Numbered from the stretch's first letter, positions 40,895 to 54,746 are shown. The stretch is 64,000 bases of DNA from Glandiceps talaboti (GCF_964340395.1 NC_135557.1:6695716-6759715); one strand, 5' to 3'. Program-made: numbers and translations. Notes: generated by a model not told the origin, from the sequence alone.

Positions 40895-42514
40895 TTAATC
40901 AACAACGTCAACATTGGGATGCTTACTTGTATATACCACTGTAATTATTTTCTGATTTGCACAACAAGTTCGTTCTTCATGTCTGACCGGGCACACATAC
41001 ATCGGCCGTCTATAGTGGCCAAGCCAGCGGATCACGCATTGATTTAGTACCCAACATTCACATGTGTCACTGTCAACATCATGCAACACTCGGTACGATC
41101 CTCTAAAAAGCTGTGTTAAACACAGCTTTTTCGGAATCAAAATACACATGTACTCATTTTATTTCCATTAATCTAACCAATCAACAAATGAAAATCACAA
41201 CCTGTCCCATAAATTTGGTTTACTAAGGCCTCTGTGCTGTGGCAGATAGATGTTAACATGGTTAAGGTAGCAAGTTCAGTGTTTCGTACACGTCAGTGAG
41301 TAGGTCAGAGGTCACGACAGTGACGGTAGACAAAACATGTGACGAGAGACGTCCATTTCGACGTCTCATCTACTCCCTCTATGTTTCAATTTGTAGATTA
41401 AGTTTATCAAAGTTGATCTTTTTGTGGCATTTTTTATGTTAACAATAGAACTGCGCGTTGTCACTGTTCTTATGATGTCAACAATACGGAGTCAGTATAC
41501 TTCTTGTGGGATTGACGTCGGGGCCAATTTTGCTGTGCTCAGGAGTCGGTCGGAAATAAAAAAAAAACTTTTTTTTTCTGATGGTGGAGCTGCAAATTAG
41601 GGTCGGTCGGGAGATGAGAAACAAGAAAAATAAAAAGGGTCGCCCTAATATATATAAATTATGCAAAATTATGCACATGTAAGATGTTAAATCTCAAAAT
41701 TTTGCTGGGAAGGCGTGTTTCTTTGGATTAAGCACCATTAAATTACCCCCAGCAAAGTCGCCTTCCAGCTTTTACTCCAAAATGTCTACAGCATTCACAT
41801 TTTCTGAAATTGGACTAACATACATTGTCCGATGACGTAATTTAGTACATCATAAAAAAATGTCGAGGAAATACCTTCTCATACAATCAACTGTTCTAAC
41901 AATGCCAGAAGACAATTGTAGTGTCATAGAAGGTATGCATTCATAGAATTGTTTAAATGAAGTTTCAGTATTTTGCACTCGAGTTACAAATGTATAAACC
42001 CAGCTAGTGCCTCTTTAAAATATAAATACATGTCAAAATATATAAATGAATGAATGAATGAATATATGAATGAATAAATGAGTGAATGCATGCATATATG
42101 AATGAATGAATGAGGGAATGCATGAATATATGAATGAATGAATGAATGAATGAATGAGGGAATGTATGAATGCATGAATATATGAATGAATGAATGAATA
42201 TATGAATGAATGCATGAATATATGAATGAATGAATGAATGAATGAATGAGGGAATGTATGAATGCATGAATATATGAATGAATGAATGAATGAATGAATG
42301 AATGAATTAACGAACGAACGAATGAAAGAAAGAACAAATGACCAAATAAATATATACACTAAACTACCTAATTACCAACCAAAAGTAACTATCTTCCCAC
42401 AAACATGCATAAATACATGCATACTTATATACATTCACATATACACACACACATACATACATACATACATACATACATACATACATACATACATGTATAC
42501 ATTACATGTATACA

Positions 42515-42545
<31 letters not shown>

Positions 42546-43908
42546 CATACATACATACATACATACATACATACATACATACAAACATGCATACAAACCG
42601 GGGAGGGGGGGGGTACCACTGGCCAGTTCTGGTAGGGGTGTGTGGCCAATGCTGTCAACCCCAGACCCCATTTTAGACCAATTCTGACCCAAAGCCAATA
42701 TCCCGTTTTAGATTAGACTGTTCAACTTTTTAGAAGACCCCATTTTAGACCAACGTTGAACTCATGGTTTAACGATGGATGCAATGTTGCGCATGTGCAG
42801 TTAACGTAACAACGCATTATGGGGCGATATCTAAAACCAAGCATTTCAGGGGGTGTGCATACTATCTCAACCAGTGAATTAGCAGGGGAAATTTCCCGAA
42901 CTCGTCGAGAATTTATTAAGGAGCTTCTTCGAATTCCGGGATCCCATTTTAGACCAAACAAAATAAAAAAAACCGTGAAATGTGGACCCCATTTTAGACT
43001 CATTAGCTCTCAAAAGACAGTACCCATTTTAGACCAAAGAGCGAAAAACCCTACCCCAAAGGACGGCACGAATACATATACGTATACCCAATAGGTGGGA
43101 GTACCCCCCCCCCCGGAACACACACACACACACACACATACATACCTATCTAACTCTGCAACTCCATACATCCATACCTTCCTGCCTACCTACCTACCTA
43201 CCTATCTATCTACCTACCTACCTACCTACCTACCTACCTACCTACATATATATGAAAATGAATAAATAAACAAATATATAAACAAACAAATAACCTATAT
43301 ATAAATAGACGAATACACAGTCGTATCAATACATAAAATCTATTCCTTTTTCTCAGGCTGTTCAGAGTTCTGGATTTTCGATGCATCCAAGGATTCCGTA
43401 GAATTAATCACGTGATCCATACCACACCAACGTCATTTTAATAAACATAACTCGGCTAAATGTTGTCAGGTGCTTGTACAGTCACGTACTTTATTGTTAG
43501 TATAAGTCATTTTTCATTTCCTAAATTTGGTTTGAAAATTTCGATGCGATTGTTTTCAATGTCTATCTTTTATTTTTGTATAAAAACATACCTATTGAAT
43601 TAGTCATCTACACTCCCTCAATTTGATTTTGATATTAACAAAGTAGTTGTTGTCAATACTTACCATCATACTGTGGATAAGCAATTACAGTAGCAGCTAG
43701 TAGATAACTGAGTAAAAAGATATATCGCAGCTAGAATTAGAGGGAAAACAAAATAATTAGATAAAGACTTCTTTAAGTTCGATGTAGTCCAAAACGCATT
43801 AAGTGCACAAAGAAAGTGTCCGTATACCGTTAATCCCATGAATTGAACAAGCCCCATACCTTGATAATCATTTCTACAGCACTGCCCCCAACATGTCACT
43901 CTTACCAT
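40895..43908 (-). CDS. candidate small secreted six-cysteine protein (three exons)
   Basis: Proposed exons: 43906-43908 (ATG directly before a GTAAGAG donor), 43664-43730 (hydrophobic, with LSYLLAATVIAY, ending in phase 1 at GTAAGT) and 41100-40895 (starting in a compatible phase after AG, stop TAA). Together they make about 91 codons: a signal peptide, then a basic/aromatic body with six cysteines (CEC, QC, VC, CC), enough for three disulfides. I do not recognise the family. Alternatively, the hydrophobic exon may belong to the esterase, whose first recognised exon at 34803 has the same phase, and the cysteine-rich frame could be chance or an internal exon with a donor at about 40927. Splicing is inferred only. 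Confidence 0.33.
41105..41131. repeat. perfect 12-bp hairpin
   Basis: AAAAAGCTGTGT and its exact complement are separated by TAA. On the minus strand it forms the pyrimidine stretch just before the proposed acceptor of the cysteine-rich exon. Confidence 0.9.
42048..42320. repeat. (ATGA)n microsatellite with variants
   Basis: Repeated GAATGAAT-type tetranucleotides with ATAT and GAGG interruptions. Long open frames on the minus strand (Ile-His-Ser-Phe repeats) are artefacts of the repeat. Confidence 0.97.
42448..42590. repeat. (CATA)n microsatellite
   Basis: Tetranucleotide repeat broken by a short GTATACATTACAT segment. Confidence 0.97.
42598..43118. mobile_element. MITE-like repeat with G-run/GTAC termini and CCATTTTAGACC motifs
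   Basis: The left tip is CCGGGGAGGGGGGGGGTACC and the right tip is the inverted form, ending GGGAGTACCCCC...CCGG. The interior has five copies of CCATTTTAGAC(C/T). It sits between CATA and CA/CTAC microsatellites. No protein. Repeats with this terminal style occur in several marine invertebrates, but this is recollection and not a tested match. Confidence 0.6.
43121..43246. repeat. (CA)n and (CTAC)n microsatellites
   Basis: CA dinucleotides at 43121-43137 and CTAC tetranucleotides at about 43185-43246. Confidence 0.95.
43664..43730 (-). CDS. signal-peptide-like exon
   Basis: Between a pyrimidine-rich acceptor (ending TTCTAG) and a GTAAGT donor, this exon codes for about 22 residues with a hydrophobic core and Ala residues near the expected cleavage point, and it ends one base into a Gly codon. 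It fits in phase to either the esterase exon at 34460-34803 or the cysteine-rich exon at 40895-41100. Joined to the esterase exons with the ATG at 43906-43908, the total is an exact multiple of three (554 residues), but the intron would be nearly 9 kb. Confidence 0.5.
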
Positions 43909-44601
43909 GCATCAGCGCCTAATTTTGCAACTGTCATTTGTGTGTAAAAAATCGCTTTCAGCTTGGCTGGTTTCGAATAGTCTAAGAGTACATCTAGTTC
44001 AATACCTATATATCCAAAGACAGGCTGTATAAACACTTCACTACAAAGTGACTTGTGCAAAAAACAGGTCTCCATATAGAATACATGTATATTCATTGTC
44101 TTGACTTGACAGGTCTTCATCATATAGAATACATGTATGTTCATTGACTTGACTTGACCGGGTTATTGAACAGAACTACGGATTGGTAAAAACGGAAATA
44201 CTGCTCGATTTGGGACTGTCATTTTGTTACAGAGCGAGTCCTTGCTAGGGGCGTTGATTTCACACTGAACTTTTTGGGGAAAACATCGGATTATTTGGCC
44301 GAGAAGTGCGGGATGGAATTTCTATAGTGAATTTGTAATTAACATGATAATGGGTAAGAGGTTATGTAACAGGGTTGTAGATGACAAGGTTGACTCTCTG
44401 GTGAAAAACCTAAAAACTCGTCGAATTCGAGGTATTAACTTCGTTATATAGTACATGTCCTCTAACGTGTAATTAATTATCAGATAATTGTCAGATTTAA
44501 ATTTATTTTCAAATGAAATATGCATTGGCCAGACAATTTTAACACACAAGCAATGGTTTTAAGCATTGAACTAAAATCAGCAGTATAAATATTTTAAATA
44601 G

Positions 44602-47600
44602 CAGAGGGTGTCAAAACAGCAGTTACGTAACTGTCAGGAGTATAAGCTATTTCTAATAGCAGGGGAGGGTATGTAAATACAGTTATGTAACTGTCAGGAG
44701 TATAAGCTATTTCTAATAGCAGGGGAGGGTATGTCAATGCAGTTATGTAACTGTCAGGAGTATAAAATATTTCTAATAGCAGGGGAGGGTATGTCAATGC
44801 AGTTATGTAACTGTCAGGAGTATAAAATATTTCTAATAGCAGGGGAGGGTATGTCAATACAGCAGTTATGTAACTGTCAGGAGTATAAGCTATTTCTAAT
44901 AGCAGGGGAGGGTATGTAAATACAGTTATGTAACTGTCAGGAGTATAAGCTATTTCTAATAGCAGGGGAGGGTATGTCAATGCAGTTATGTAACTGTCAG
45001 GAGTATAAAATATTTCTAATAGCAGGGGAGGGTATGTCAATGCAGTTATGTAACTGTCAGGAGTATAAAATATTTCTAATAGCAGGGGAGGGTATGTCAA
45101 TACAGCAGTTATGTAACTGTCAGGAGTATAAGCTATTTCTAATAGCAGGGGAGGGTATGTCAATGCAGTTATGTAACTGTCAGGAGTATAAAATATTTCT
45201 AATAGCAGGGAAGGGTATGTCAATACAGCAGTTATGTAACTGTCAGGAGTATAAAATATTTATAATAGCAGGGGAGGGTATGTCAATACAGCAGTTATGT
45301 AACTGTCAGGAGTATAAAATATTTCTAATAGCAGGGGAGGGTATGTCAATACAGCAGTTATGTAACTGTCAGGAGTATAAAATATTTCTAATAGCAGGGG
45401 AGGGTATGTCAATACAGCAGTTATGTAACTGTCAGGAGTATAAAATATTTCTAATAGCAGGGGAGGGTATGTCAATACAGCAGTTATGTAACTGTCAGGA
45501 GTATAAAATATTTCTAATAGCAGGGGAGGGTATGTCAAAACAGCAGTTATGTAACTGTCAGGAGTATAAAATATTTCTAATAGCAGGGGAGGGTATGTCA
45601 ATACAGCAGTTATGTAACTGTCAGGAGTATAAAATATTTCTAATAGCAGGGGAGGGTATGTAAATACAGCAGTTACGTAACTGTCAGGAGTATAAAATAT
45701 TTCTAATAGCAGGGGAGGGTATGTCAATACAGCAGTTATGTAACTGTCAGGAGTATAAAATATTTCTAATAGCAGGGGAGGGTATGCAAATACAGCAGTT
45801 ATTTAACTGTCAGGAGTATAACATATTTCTAATAGCAGGGGAGGGTATGTCAATACAGCAGTTATGTAACTGTCAGGAGTATAAAATATTTCTATTAGCA
45901 GGGGAGGGTATGTCAATACAGCAGTTATGTAACTGTCAGGAGTATAAAATATTTCTAATAGCAGGGGAGGGTATGCAAATACAGCAGTTATGTAACTGTC
46001 AGGAGTATAAAATATTTCTAATAGCAGGGGAGGGTATGCAAATACAGCAGTTATTTAACTGTCAGGAGTATAAAATATTTCTAATAGCAGGGGAGGGTAT
46101 GTCAATACAGCAGTTATGTAACTGTCAGGAGTATAAAATATTTCTAATAGCAGGGGAGGGTATGTAAATACAGCAGTTATGTAACTGTCAGGAGTATAAA
46201 ATATTTCTAATAGCAGGGGAGGGTATGCAAATACAGCAGTTATGTAACTGTCAGGAGTATAAAATATTTCTAATAGCAGGGGAGGGTATGTAAATACAGC
46301 AGTTATGTAACTGTCAGGAGTATAAAATATTTCTAATAGCAGGGGAGGGTATGCAAATACAGCAGTTATGTAACTGTCAGGAGTATAAAATATTTCTAAT
46401 AGCAGGGGAGGGTATGTAAATACAGCAGTTATGTAACTGTCAGGAGTATAAAATATTTCTAATAGCAGGGGAGGGTATGCAAATACAGCAGTTATGTAAC
46501 TGTCAGGAGTATAAAATATTTCTAATAGCAGGGGAGGGTATGTCAATACAGCAGTTATGTAACTGTCAGGAGTATAAAATATTTCTATTAGCAGGGGAGG
46601 GTATGTAAATACAGCAGTTATGTAACTGTCAGGAGTATAACATATTTCTAATAGCAGGGGAGGGTATGTCAATACAGCAGTTATGTAACTGTCAGGAGTA
46701 TAACATATTTCTATTAGCAGGGGAGGGTATGTAAATACAGCAGTTATGTAACTGTCAGGAGTATAAAATATTTCTATTAGCAGGGGAGGGTATGTAAATA
46801 CAGCAGTTATGTAACTGTCAGGAGTATAAAATATTTCTATTAGCAGGGGAGGGTATGTAAATACAGCAGTTATGTAACTGTCAGGAGTATAAAATATTTC
46901 TAATAGCAGGGGAGGGTATGTCAATACAGCAGTTATGTAACTGTCAGGAGTATAAAATATTTCTAATAGCAGGGGAGGGTATGTCAATACAGCAGTTATG
47001 TAACTGTCAGGAGTATAAAATATTTCTAATAGCAGGGGAGGGTATGTCAATACAGCAGTTATGTAACTGTCAGGAGTATAAAATATTTCTAATAGCAGGG
47101 GAGGGTATGTCAATACAGCAGTTATGTAACTGTCAGGAGTATAAAATATTTCTAATAGCAGGGGAGGGTATGTCAATACAGCAGTTATGTAACTGTCAGG
47201 AGTATAAAATATTTCTAATAGCAGGGGAGGGTATGTAAATACAGCAGTTATGTAACTGTCAGGAGTATAAAATATTTCTAATAGCAGGGGAGGGTATGTC
47301 AATACAGCAGTTATGTAACTGTCAGGAGTATAAAATATTTCTAATAGCAGGGGAGGGTATGTCAATACAGCAGTTATGTAACTGTCAGGAGTATAAAATA
47401 TTTCTAATAGCAGGGGAGGGTATGTCAATACAGCAGTTATGTAACTGTCAGGAGTATAAAATATTTCTAATAGCAGGGGAGGGTATGTCAATACAGCAGT
47501 TATGTAACTGTCAGGAGTATAAAATATTTCTAATAGCAGGGGAGGGTATGTCAATGCAGTTATGTAACTGTCAGGAGTATAAAATATTTCTAATAGCAGG

Positions 47601-47692
47601 GGAGGGTATGTCAATGCAGTTATGTAACTGTCAGGAGTATAAAATATTTCTAATAGCAGGGGAGGGTATGTCAATACAGCAGTTATTTAACA
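44602..47692. repeat. 63-bp minisatellite, about 49 units
   Basis: Monomer 63 bp, with 60-bp variants lacking one CAG near the left end. Each unit contains the palindrome CAGTTA-TG-TAACTG and a GGGGAGGG block. Because 63 is a multiple of three, long open frames appear on both strands (up to 539 codons on the minus strand). The plus frame is broken wherever GTCAAT becomes GTAAAT, and there is no gene context, so the frames are not called as genes. Confidence 0.97.
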
Positions 47693-48219
47693 AGTTTTCG
47701 CTCAGGATATAAATTTGTCACTACTAACATTACCTATGGATGATATTGACCGCTAATTAACAGATACATTGTCTTATTAGAAATAACTCGCCCAATTTTA
47801 CTGAATGTGTCTTTGTTATTTGATAAAAAGGGATGTCCAGTCGCAGCCAGTGCGGCTTTAAATATGGAAATCGACCCATCTGACTGGAATCAAAGCTTAA
47901 ATTTGTAGGTACCCAAGATAAAACTATTTCACAGCTAGAAATCAAGAATGCAATCAGTACTCTTACAACTAGAAAGGCACTAGATTTAACTAGTTTAGAC
48001 ATTCTTTTTTGCAATATCAATTATTAATTTGAAATTCCAATTACAAATAAAAAGCGATCAAGTTCAAAATGGCCTTGGAAGGTTGGCACTAAATAATTTT
48101 TTCTTACCATCTTCACAGACGAGTATTCCTCTTTCCTGTCACGGTGAACTGTCTCCTCTTGTGGTGATCTCCAGTCACGGTGAGCTATCTCCCCTTGTGA
48201 TGATCTTCGTGTTCTCCCC

Positions 48220-48259
<40 letters not shown>

Positions 48260-50736
48260 CCAACAAAAAAACAACAACAACAACAACAACAGCAGCAGCA
48301 GCAACAACAACAACAAGCTCAAGCAATACTGGTTTGATCACATTCAGAGACTGGGTACAGGAACTGGACTTCGCTGAACTATGTATATCAGAATTGTAAA
48401 TTCTAGATCTATTGTCTTCTCTACCATTCAATATTGATAGACAATGATCACATATACCAGACCTACACACTCCTACTTTGCATGTCTGCTGTTTATCCGC
48501 CATGAAAGTGACGGGCACAAAGAGCTTATGCAACACAAAATATCCCGTTCAGAAAAGATAATGGAAGCACTGTATGACAAATAAATTGATCATCTGATCC
48601 CAATCCGGACAAATATGGATAGTACACTGTATAATTTTATCTTGACTTGGATAAGGAAGATATTCCTGACTGGTTATGGGGCAACATCACTCCAATAGAT
48701 AGAGACATTTTTACCTAAACTATCCGTTCTGAAGAGTTATTTCATGATTGTACATCATATAGCTACATATTATTACTTTTGATTTCAGAAAAAAGTCATG
48801 TTGATCATATGTCTGTATAGGGTGTCTTTGCTATGGGGCAGTACATTACACTTGAACACTGAATATTCATGATTCTTAAGTCCCTACTCCCTTCAGTGTA
48901 AATCAACTTGCATAAATATTCATTGCTCAACCATAAATATAATTATTATTTCTTCTGACTCCCATGATGCGATAACCAAGAGTAAAGATAACCTATGCAG
49001 GCACAAGATCAACTTGGTGTTTCTCTGAAATCACAAATAACTGTAGTGTAGGTGGTATAATGATTAAGGAATGACTCTCCAGAACCCAATTTATATGTGT
49101 GTGTGTCCCTTTAAGAATATTTCCACTGCTCTCTCTATGAAAAATGTGCAATGTATAGATGCAAAAGACAGTTTTTTTTAAAAATAGAAATAATACTATT
49201 GGTCCTGCCTGGTCCTGGTATTTTTTTTATCACGTAGCCAGTCGTAGAGTATAATAAAGAAGAGAACGACTCTGGAATACTTTTACAAAGAAAAAAAAGT
49301 AAAAAAAAAATAAAAAATGAAAGTTTAAAATTTAAATGTATAATATCAAATCACACATGACTGCCGATCTTGCATTGATTAGCTCTTCCACTGTACAATT
49401 ATACATGTTACTCAGAAACCATCACACAACTTTGACACTTCTAGTGGAATGCGGCACAGAAGCCATCACACAAGTTTTTACACTTCTAAGGGAGCGCTGC
49501 ACATAAACTATTACACAAGATTGGCCCTCTAGTGGAATGTGGCACACAAACCGTCACACAAGTTTGATCCTTCTAGGGGACTGCTACACAGAAACCACTT
49601 CTGAAGCGTGACACTTCTTAGCAAATGTTTTAAAGAAACCACGACATACTGTGTTCCTCTACAGGAATATGTAAAATGTTATCAGAGATTTAACAGGGGC
49701 GTTATTAAAAGAGTTATTAAAAATCTTTTCATAGAATTACCATTCCACCTCAGAGTGAAATGATGTTGAAGGTAATGAAGATTATGTTTTTATATACATG
49801 AAGTAACTAGAAAATAGCCTGTGCTTAACACCGAATAAGCATATTCTGTAATAGGTAAAAACTGGCATACTGCACAACCCAATATGAATAGGTCATATCA
49901 CTAACATAAGTAGTGCTCGACATGCATCACCACTGACATTCGAAGTTCATAAATTCCATGTGGAACTATAACTAGGCAGGTCAGGCACTTTTTTCAATGC
50001 ACATATTGCTCATTAAATCTGCCATACTTAGATCTCGGTGGAAGAAGGAAAATGACACTTGAGTGACTAAAATCGGACAAGAACTTTTGAAGATACAGAT
50101 TTTTAAAGTATTAAATTGTCCGATTTTTTTCTGCCACCATTTTGAAATTTTGAAAATTTGAGTTTCCTTCATTTTTAAACCATAATTTCAACAAGAAAAT
50201 GACATCTAAAGAACATTTAATTTGTTTTACATACAGAAAAAAGTATTTGTACACTTATGCAAAGTGGCATTATTGCAAGTATACATCATATATGTGAATA
50301 AACGTACTCTGAAATCACAACTTCGTCTAAAAATCAGTTGCGGCAGAAAACTGTTTTCCAGAAAAAAAGTAAGTCTCCCTAATTACGTATGCATATTTCT
50401 TGTATAGCTCTTTCTATTCATCAACATGAAATTTGGGATTTGTATGTTTCAATGGGTGCTGAATGCAATGTCACCATTTAAAAATTTGGAATTCAATAGG
50501 GATCCAAGATGGTGGCTGTCACTGCACATAACATGGGTTTACATTGGATGAAATTATGTAATTTTCATTTTCAGCAATTCTGTACAAAGGTAAGAGAGAT
50601 CATGTGCAACAGATGGAATTCTTTAAAGGCTCACATAGAAAAAGGACTAGAATTTAGAGTTGTCTGGAAGAGGTTTAGAAAAGTTGATCCAGAACAAATT
50701 ATAATCATATGTAAAAATGTAATCCTCATGGCTCCA
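47693..50736. other. non-coding stretch with CAA microsatellite and degenerate repeats
   Basis: Holds (CAA)n and CAG at about 48218-48316 and about five degenerate 50-60 bp repeats around ACACAAGTTTGACACTTCTA at 49420-49640. Short open frames (for example 50509-50748) have no family similarity. Confidence 0.5.
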
Positions 50737-53700
50737 CTCATAACATAACACTAATGTGAGAACCTGGGATTGAAACCCTGGCCTTTAACTGATAACATAA
50801 CACTAATGTGAGAACCTGGGATTGAAACCCTGGCCTTTAACTGATAACATAACACTAATGTAAGAACCTGGGATTGAAACCCTGGCCTTTAACTGATAAC
50901 ATAATACTAATGTGAGAACCAGGAATTGAAACCCTGGCCTTTAACTCATAACATAACACCAATGTGAGAACCAGGGATTGAAACCCTGGCCTTTAACTGA
51001 TAACATAACACCAATGTGACAACCTAGGATTGAAACCCTAGCCTTTAACTCATAACATAACACTAATGTGACAACCTAGGATTGAAACCCTAGCCTTTAA
51101 CTCATAACATAACACTAATGTGAGAACCAGGGATTGAAACCCTAGCCTTTAACTTATAACATAATACTAATGTGAGAACCTGGGATTGAAACCCTAGCCT
51201 TTAACTCATAACATAATACTAATGTGAGAACCTGGGATTGAAACCCTAGCCTTTAACTCATAACATAACACTAATGTGACAACCTAGGATTGAAACCCTG
51301 GCCTTTAAGTGATAACATAACACTAATGTGAGAACCAGGGATTGAAACCCTGGCCTTTAACTCATAACATAATACTAATGTGAGAACCTGAGATTGAAAC
51401 CCTGGCCTTTAACTCATAACATAATACTAATGTGAGAACCTGAGATTGAAACCCTGGCCTTTAACTGATAACATAACACTAATGTGAGAACCTGGGATTG
51501 AAACCCTGGCCTTTAACTGATAACATAACACTAATGTGAGAACCTGGGATTGAAACCCTGGCCTTTAACTCATAACATAATACTAATGTGAGAACCTGGG
51601 ATTGAAACCCTGGCCTTTAACTCATAACATAATACTAATGTGAGAACCTGGGATTGAAACCCTGGCCTTTAACTGATAACATAATACTAATGTGAGAACC
51701 TGGGATTGAAACCCTGGCCTTTAACTCATAACATAATACTAATGTGAGAACCTGGGATTGAAACCCTGGCCTTTAACTGATAACATAACACTAATGTGAG
51801 AACCTGGGATTGAAACCCTGGCCTTTAACTCATAACATAACACTAATGTGAGAACCAGCGATTGAAACCCTGGCCTTTAACTCATAACATAATACTAATG
51901 TGAGAACCTGGGATTGAAACCCTGGCCTTTAACTGATAACATAACACTAATGTGAGAACCTGGGATTGAAACCCTGGCCTTTAACTGATAACATAACACT
52001 AATGTGAGAACCAGCGATTAAAACCCTGGCCTTTAACTCATAACATAACACTAATGTGAGAACCAGCGATTGAAACCCTGGCCTTTAACTCATAACATAA
52101 TACTAATGTGAGAACCTGGGATTGAAACCCTGGCCTTTAACTGATAACATAACACTAATGTGAGAACCTGGGATTGAAACCCTGGCCTTTAACTCATAAC
52201 ATAACACTAATGTGAGAATCTGGGATTGAAACCCTGGCCTTTAACTGATAACATAACACTAATGTGAGAACCTGGGATTGAAACCCTGGCCTTTAACTCA
52301 TAACATAACACTAATGTGAGAACCTGGGATTGAAACCCTGGCCTTTAACTCATAACATAACACTAATGTGAGAACCTAGGATTGAAACCCTGGCCTTTAA
52401 CTGATAACATAATACTAATGTGAGAACCAGCGATTGAAACCCTGGCCTTTAACTCATAACATAATACTAATGTGAGAACCTGGGATTGAAACCCTGGCCT
52501 TTAACTGATAACATAACACTAATGTGAGAACCAGCGATTAAAACCCTGGCCTTTAACTCATAACATAACACTAATATGAGAACCTGGGATTGAAACCCTG
52601 GCCTTTAACTCATAACATAATACTAATGTGAGAACCTGGGATTGAAACCCTGGCCTTTAACTCATAACATAATACTAATGTGAGAACCTAGGATTGAAAC
52701 CCTGGCCTTTAACTCATAACATAACACTAATGTGAGAATCTGGGATTGAAACCCTGGCCTTTAACTGATAACATAACACTAATGTGAGAACCTGGGATTG
52801 AAACCCTGGCCTTTAACTCATAACATAACACTAATGTGAGAACCTGGGATTGAAACCCTGGCCTTTAACTCATAACATAACACTAATGTGAGAACCTGGG
52901 ATTGAAACCCTGGCCTTTAACTGATAAGATAACACTAATGTGAGAACCTGGGATTGAAACCCTGGCCTTTAACTCATAACATAACACTAATGTGAGAACC
53001 TGGGATTGAAACCCTGGCCTTTAACTCATAACATAATACTAATGTGAGAACCTGGGATTGAAACCCTGGCCTTTAACTCATAACATAACACTAATGTGAG
53101 AACCTGGGATTGAAACCCTGGCCTTTAACTGATAACATAACACTAATGTGAGAACCAGCGATTGAAACCCTGGCCTTTAACTCATAACATAATACTAATG
53201 TGAGAACCTGGGAATGAAACCCTGGCCTTTAACTGATAACATAACACTAATGTGAGAACCTGGGATTGAAACCCTGGCCTTTAACTGATAACATAACACT
53301 AATGTGAGAACCAGCGATTGAAACCCTGGCCTTTAACTCATAACATAATACTAATGTGAGAACCTGGGATTGAAATCCTGGCCTTTATTAACTCATAACA
53401 TAATACTAATGTGAGAACCTGGGATTGAAATCCTGGCCTTTAACTCATAACATAACACTAATGTGAGAACCTGGGATTGAAACCCTGGCCTTTAACTCAT
53501 AACATAATACTAATGTGAGAACCTGGGATTGAAACCCTGGCCTTTAACTGATAACATAACACTAATGTGAGAACCTGGGATTGAAACCCTGGCCTTTAAC
53601 TCATAACATAACACTAATGTGAGAACCTGGGATTGAAACCCTGGCCTTTAACTCATAACATAACACTAATGTGAGAACCTGGGAATGAAACCCTGGCCTT

Positions 53701-54746
53701 TAACTGATAACATAACACTAATGTGAGAACCTGGGATTGAAACCCTGGCCTTTAACTGATAACATAACACTAATGTGAGAACCAGCGATTGAAACCCTGG
53801 CCTTTAACTGATAACATAACACTAATGTGAGAACCTGGGATTGAAATCCTGGCCTTTATTAACTCATAACATAACACTAATGTGACAACCTAGGATTGAA
53901 ACCCTGGCCTTTAACTGATAACATAACACTAATGTGAGAACCTGGGATTGAAACCCTGGCCTTTAACTGATAACATAACACTAATGTGAGAACCTGGGAT
54001 TGAAATCCTGGCCTTTATTAACTCATAACATAACACTAATGTGACAACCTAGGATTGAAACCCTGGCCTTTAACTGATAACATAACACTAATGTGACAAC
54101 CTGGGATTGAAACCCTGGCCTTTAACTGATAACATAACACTAATGTGAGAACCTGGGATTGAAACCCTGGCCTTTAACTCATAACATAATACTAATGTGA
54201 GAACCTGGGATTGAAACCCTGGCCTTTAACTGATAACATAACACTAATGTGAGAACCTGGGATTGAAACCCTGGCCTTTAACTCATAACATAACACTAAT
54301 GTGAGAACCTGGGATTGAAACCCTGGCCTTTAACTCATAACATAACACTAATGTGAGAACCTGGGATTGAAACCCTGGCCTTTAACTGATAACATAACAC
54401 TAATGTCAGAACCTGGGATTGAAACCCTGGCCTTTAACTCATAACATAACACTAATGTGAGAACCTGGGATTGAAACCCTGGCCTTTAACTCATAACATA
54501 ACACTAATGTGAGAACCTAGGATTGAAACCCTAGCCTTTAACTGATAACATAACACTAATGTGAAAACCTGGGATTGAAACCCTGGCCTTTAACTGATAA
54601 CATAATACTGTGAGAACCTGGGATTGAAACCCTGGCCTTTAACTGATAACATAACACTAATGTGAGAACCTGGGATTGAAACCCTGGCCTTACTCATAGC
54701 ATAACACTAATGTGACAACCTAGGATTGAAACCCTGGCCTTTAAAT
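50737..54746. repeat. 52-bp minisatellite, about 77 units
   Basis: Head-to-tail 52-bp units with the core CCTGGGATTGAAACCCTGGC. Some variants form a perfect 6-bp stem with a 7-nt loop (CCAGGG-ATTGAAA-CCCTGG). On the minus strand this looks like a tRNA T-arm or pol III B-box, but with two deviations in the loop. Variants CTAGG/CCCTAG cluster at the left end. Confidence 0.97.

Noticed and set aside
42298-42687. Tyr-Ile-His-Thr repeat frames
   Set aside because: Direct translation of CATA and ATGA microsatellites.
46055-47674. 539-codon minus-strand frame
   Set aside because: It is the 63-bp minisatellite read in a frame that is a multiple of three; both strands are open and there is no gene context.
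50737-54746. CRISPR-like regular array
   Set aside because: The whole 52-bp unit is repeated without unique spacers and the genome is eukaryotic, so it is a minisatellite.
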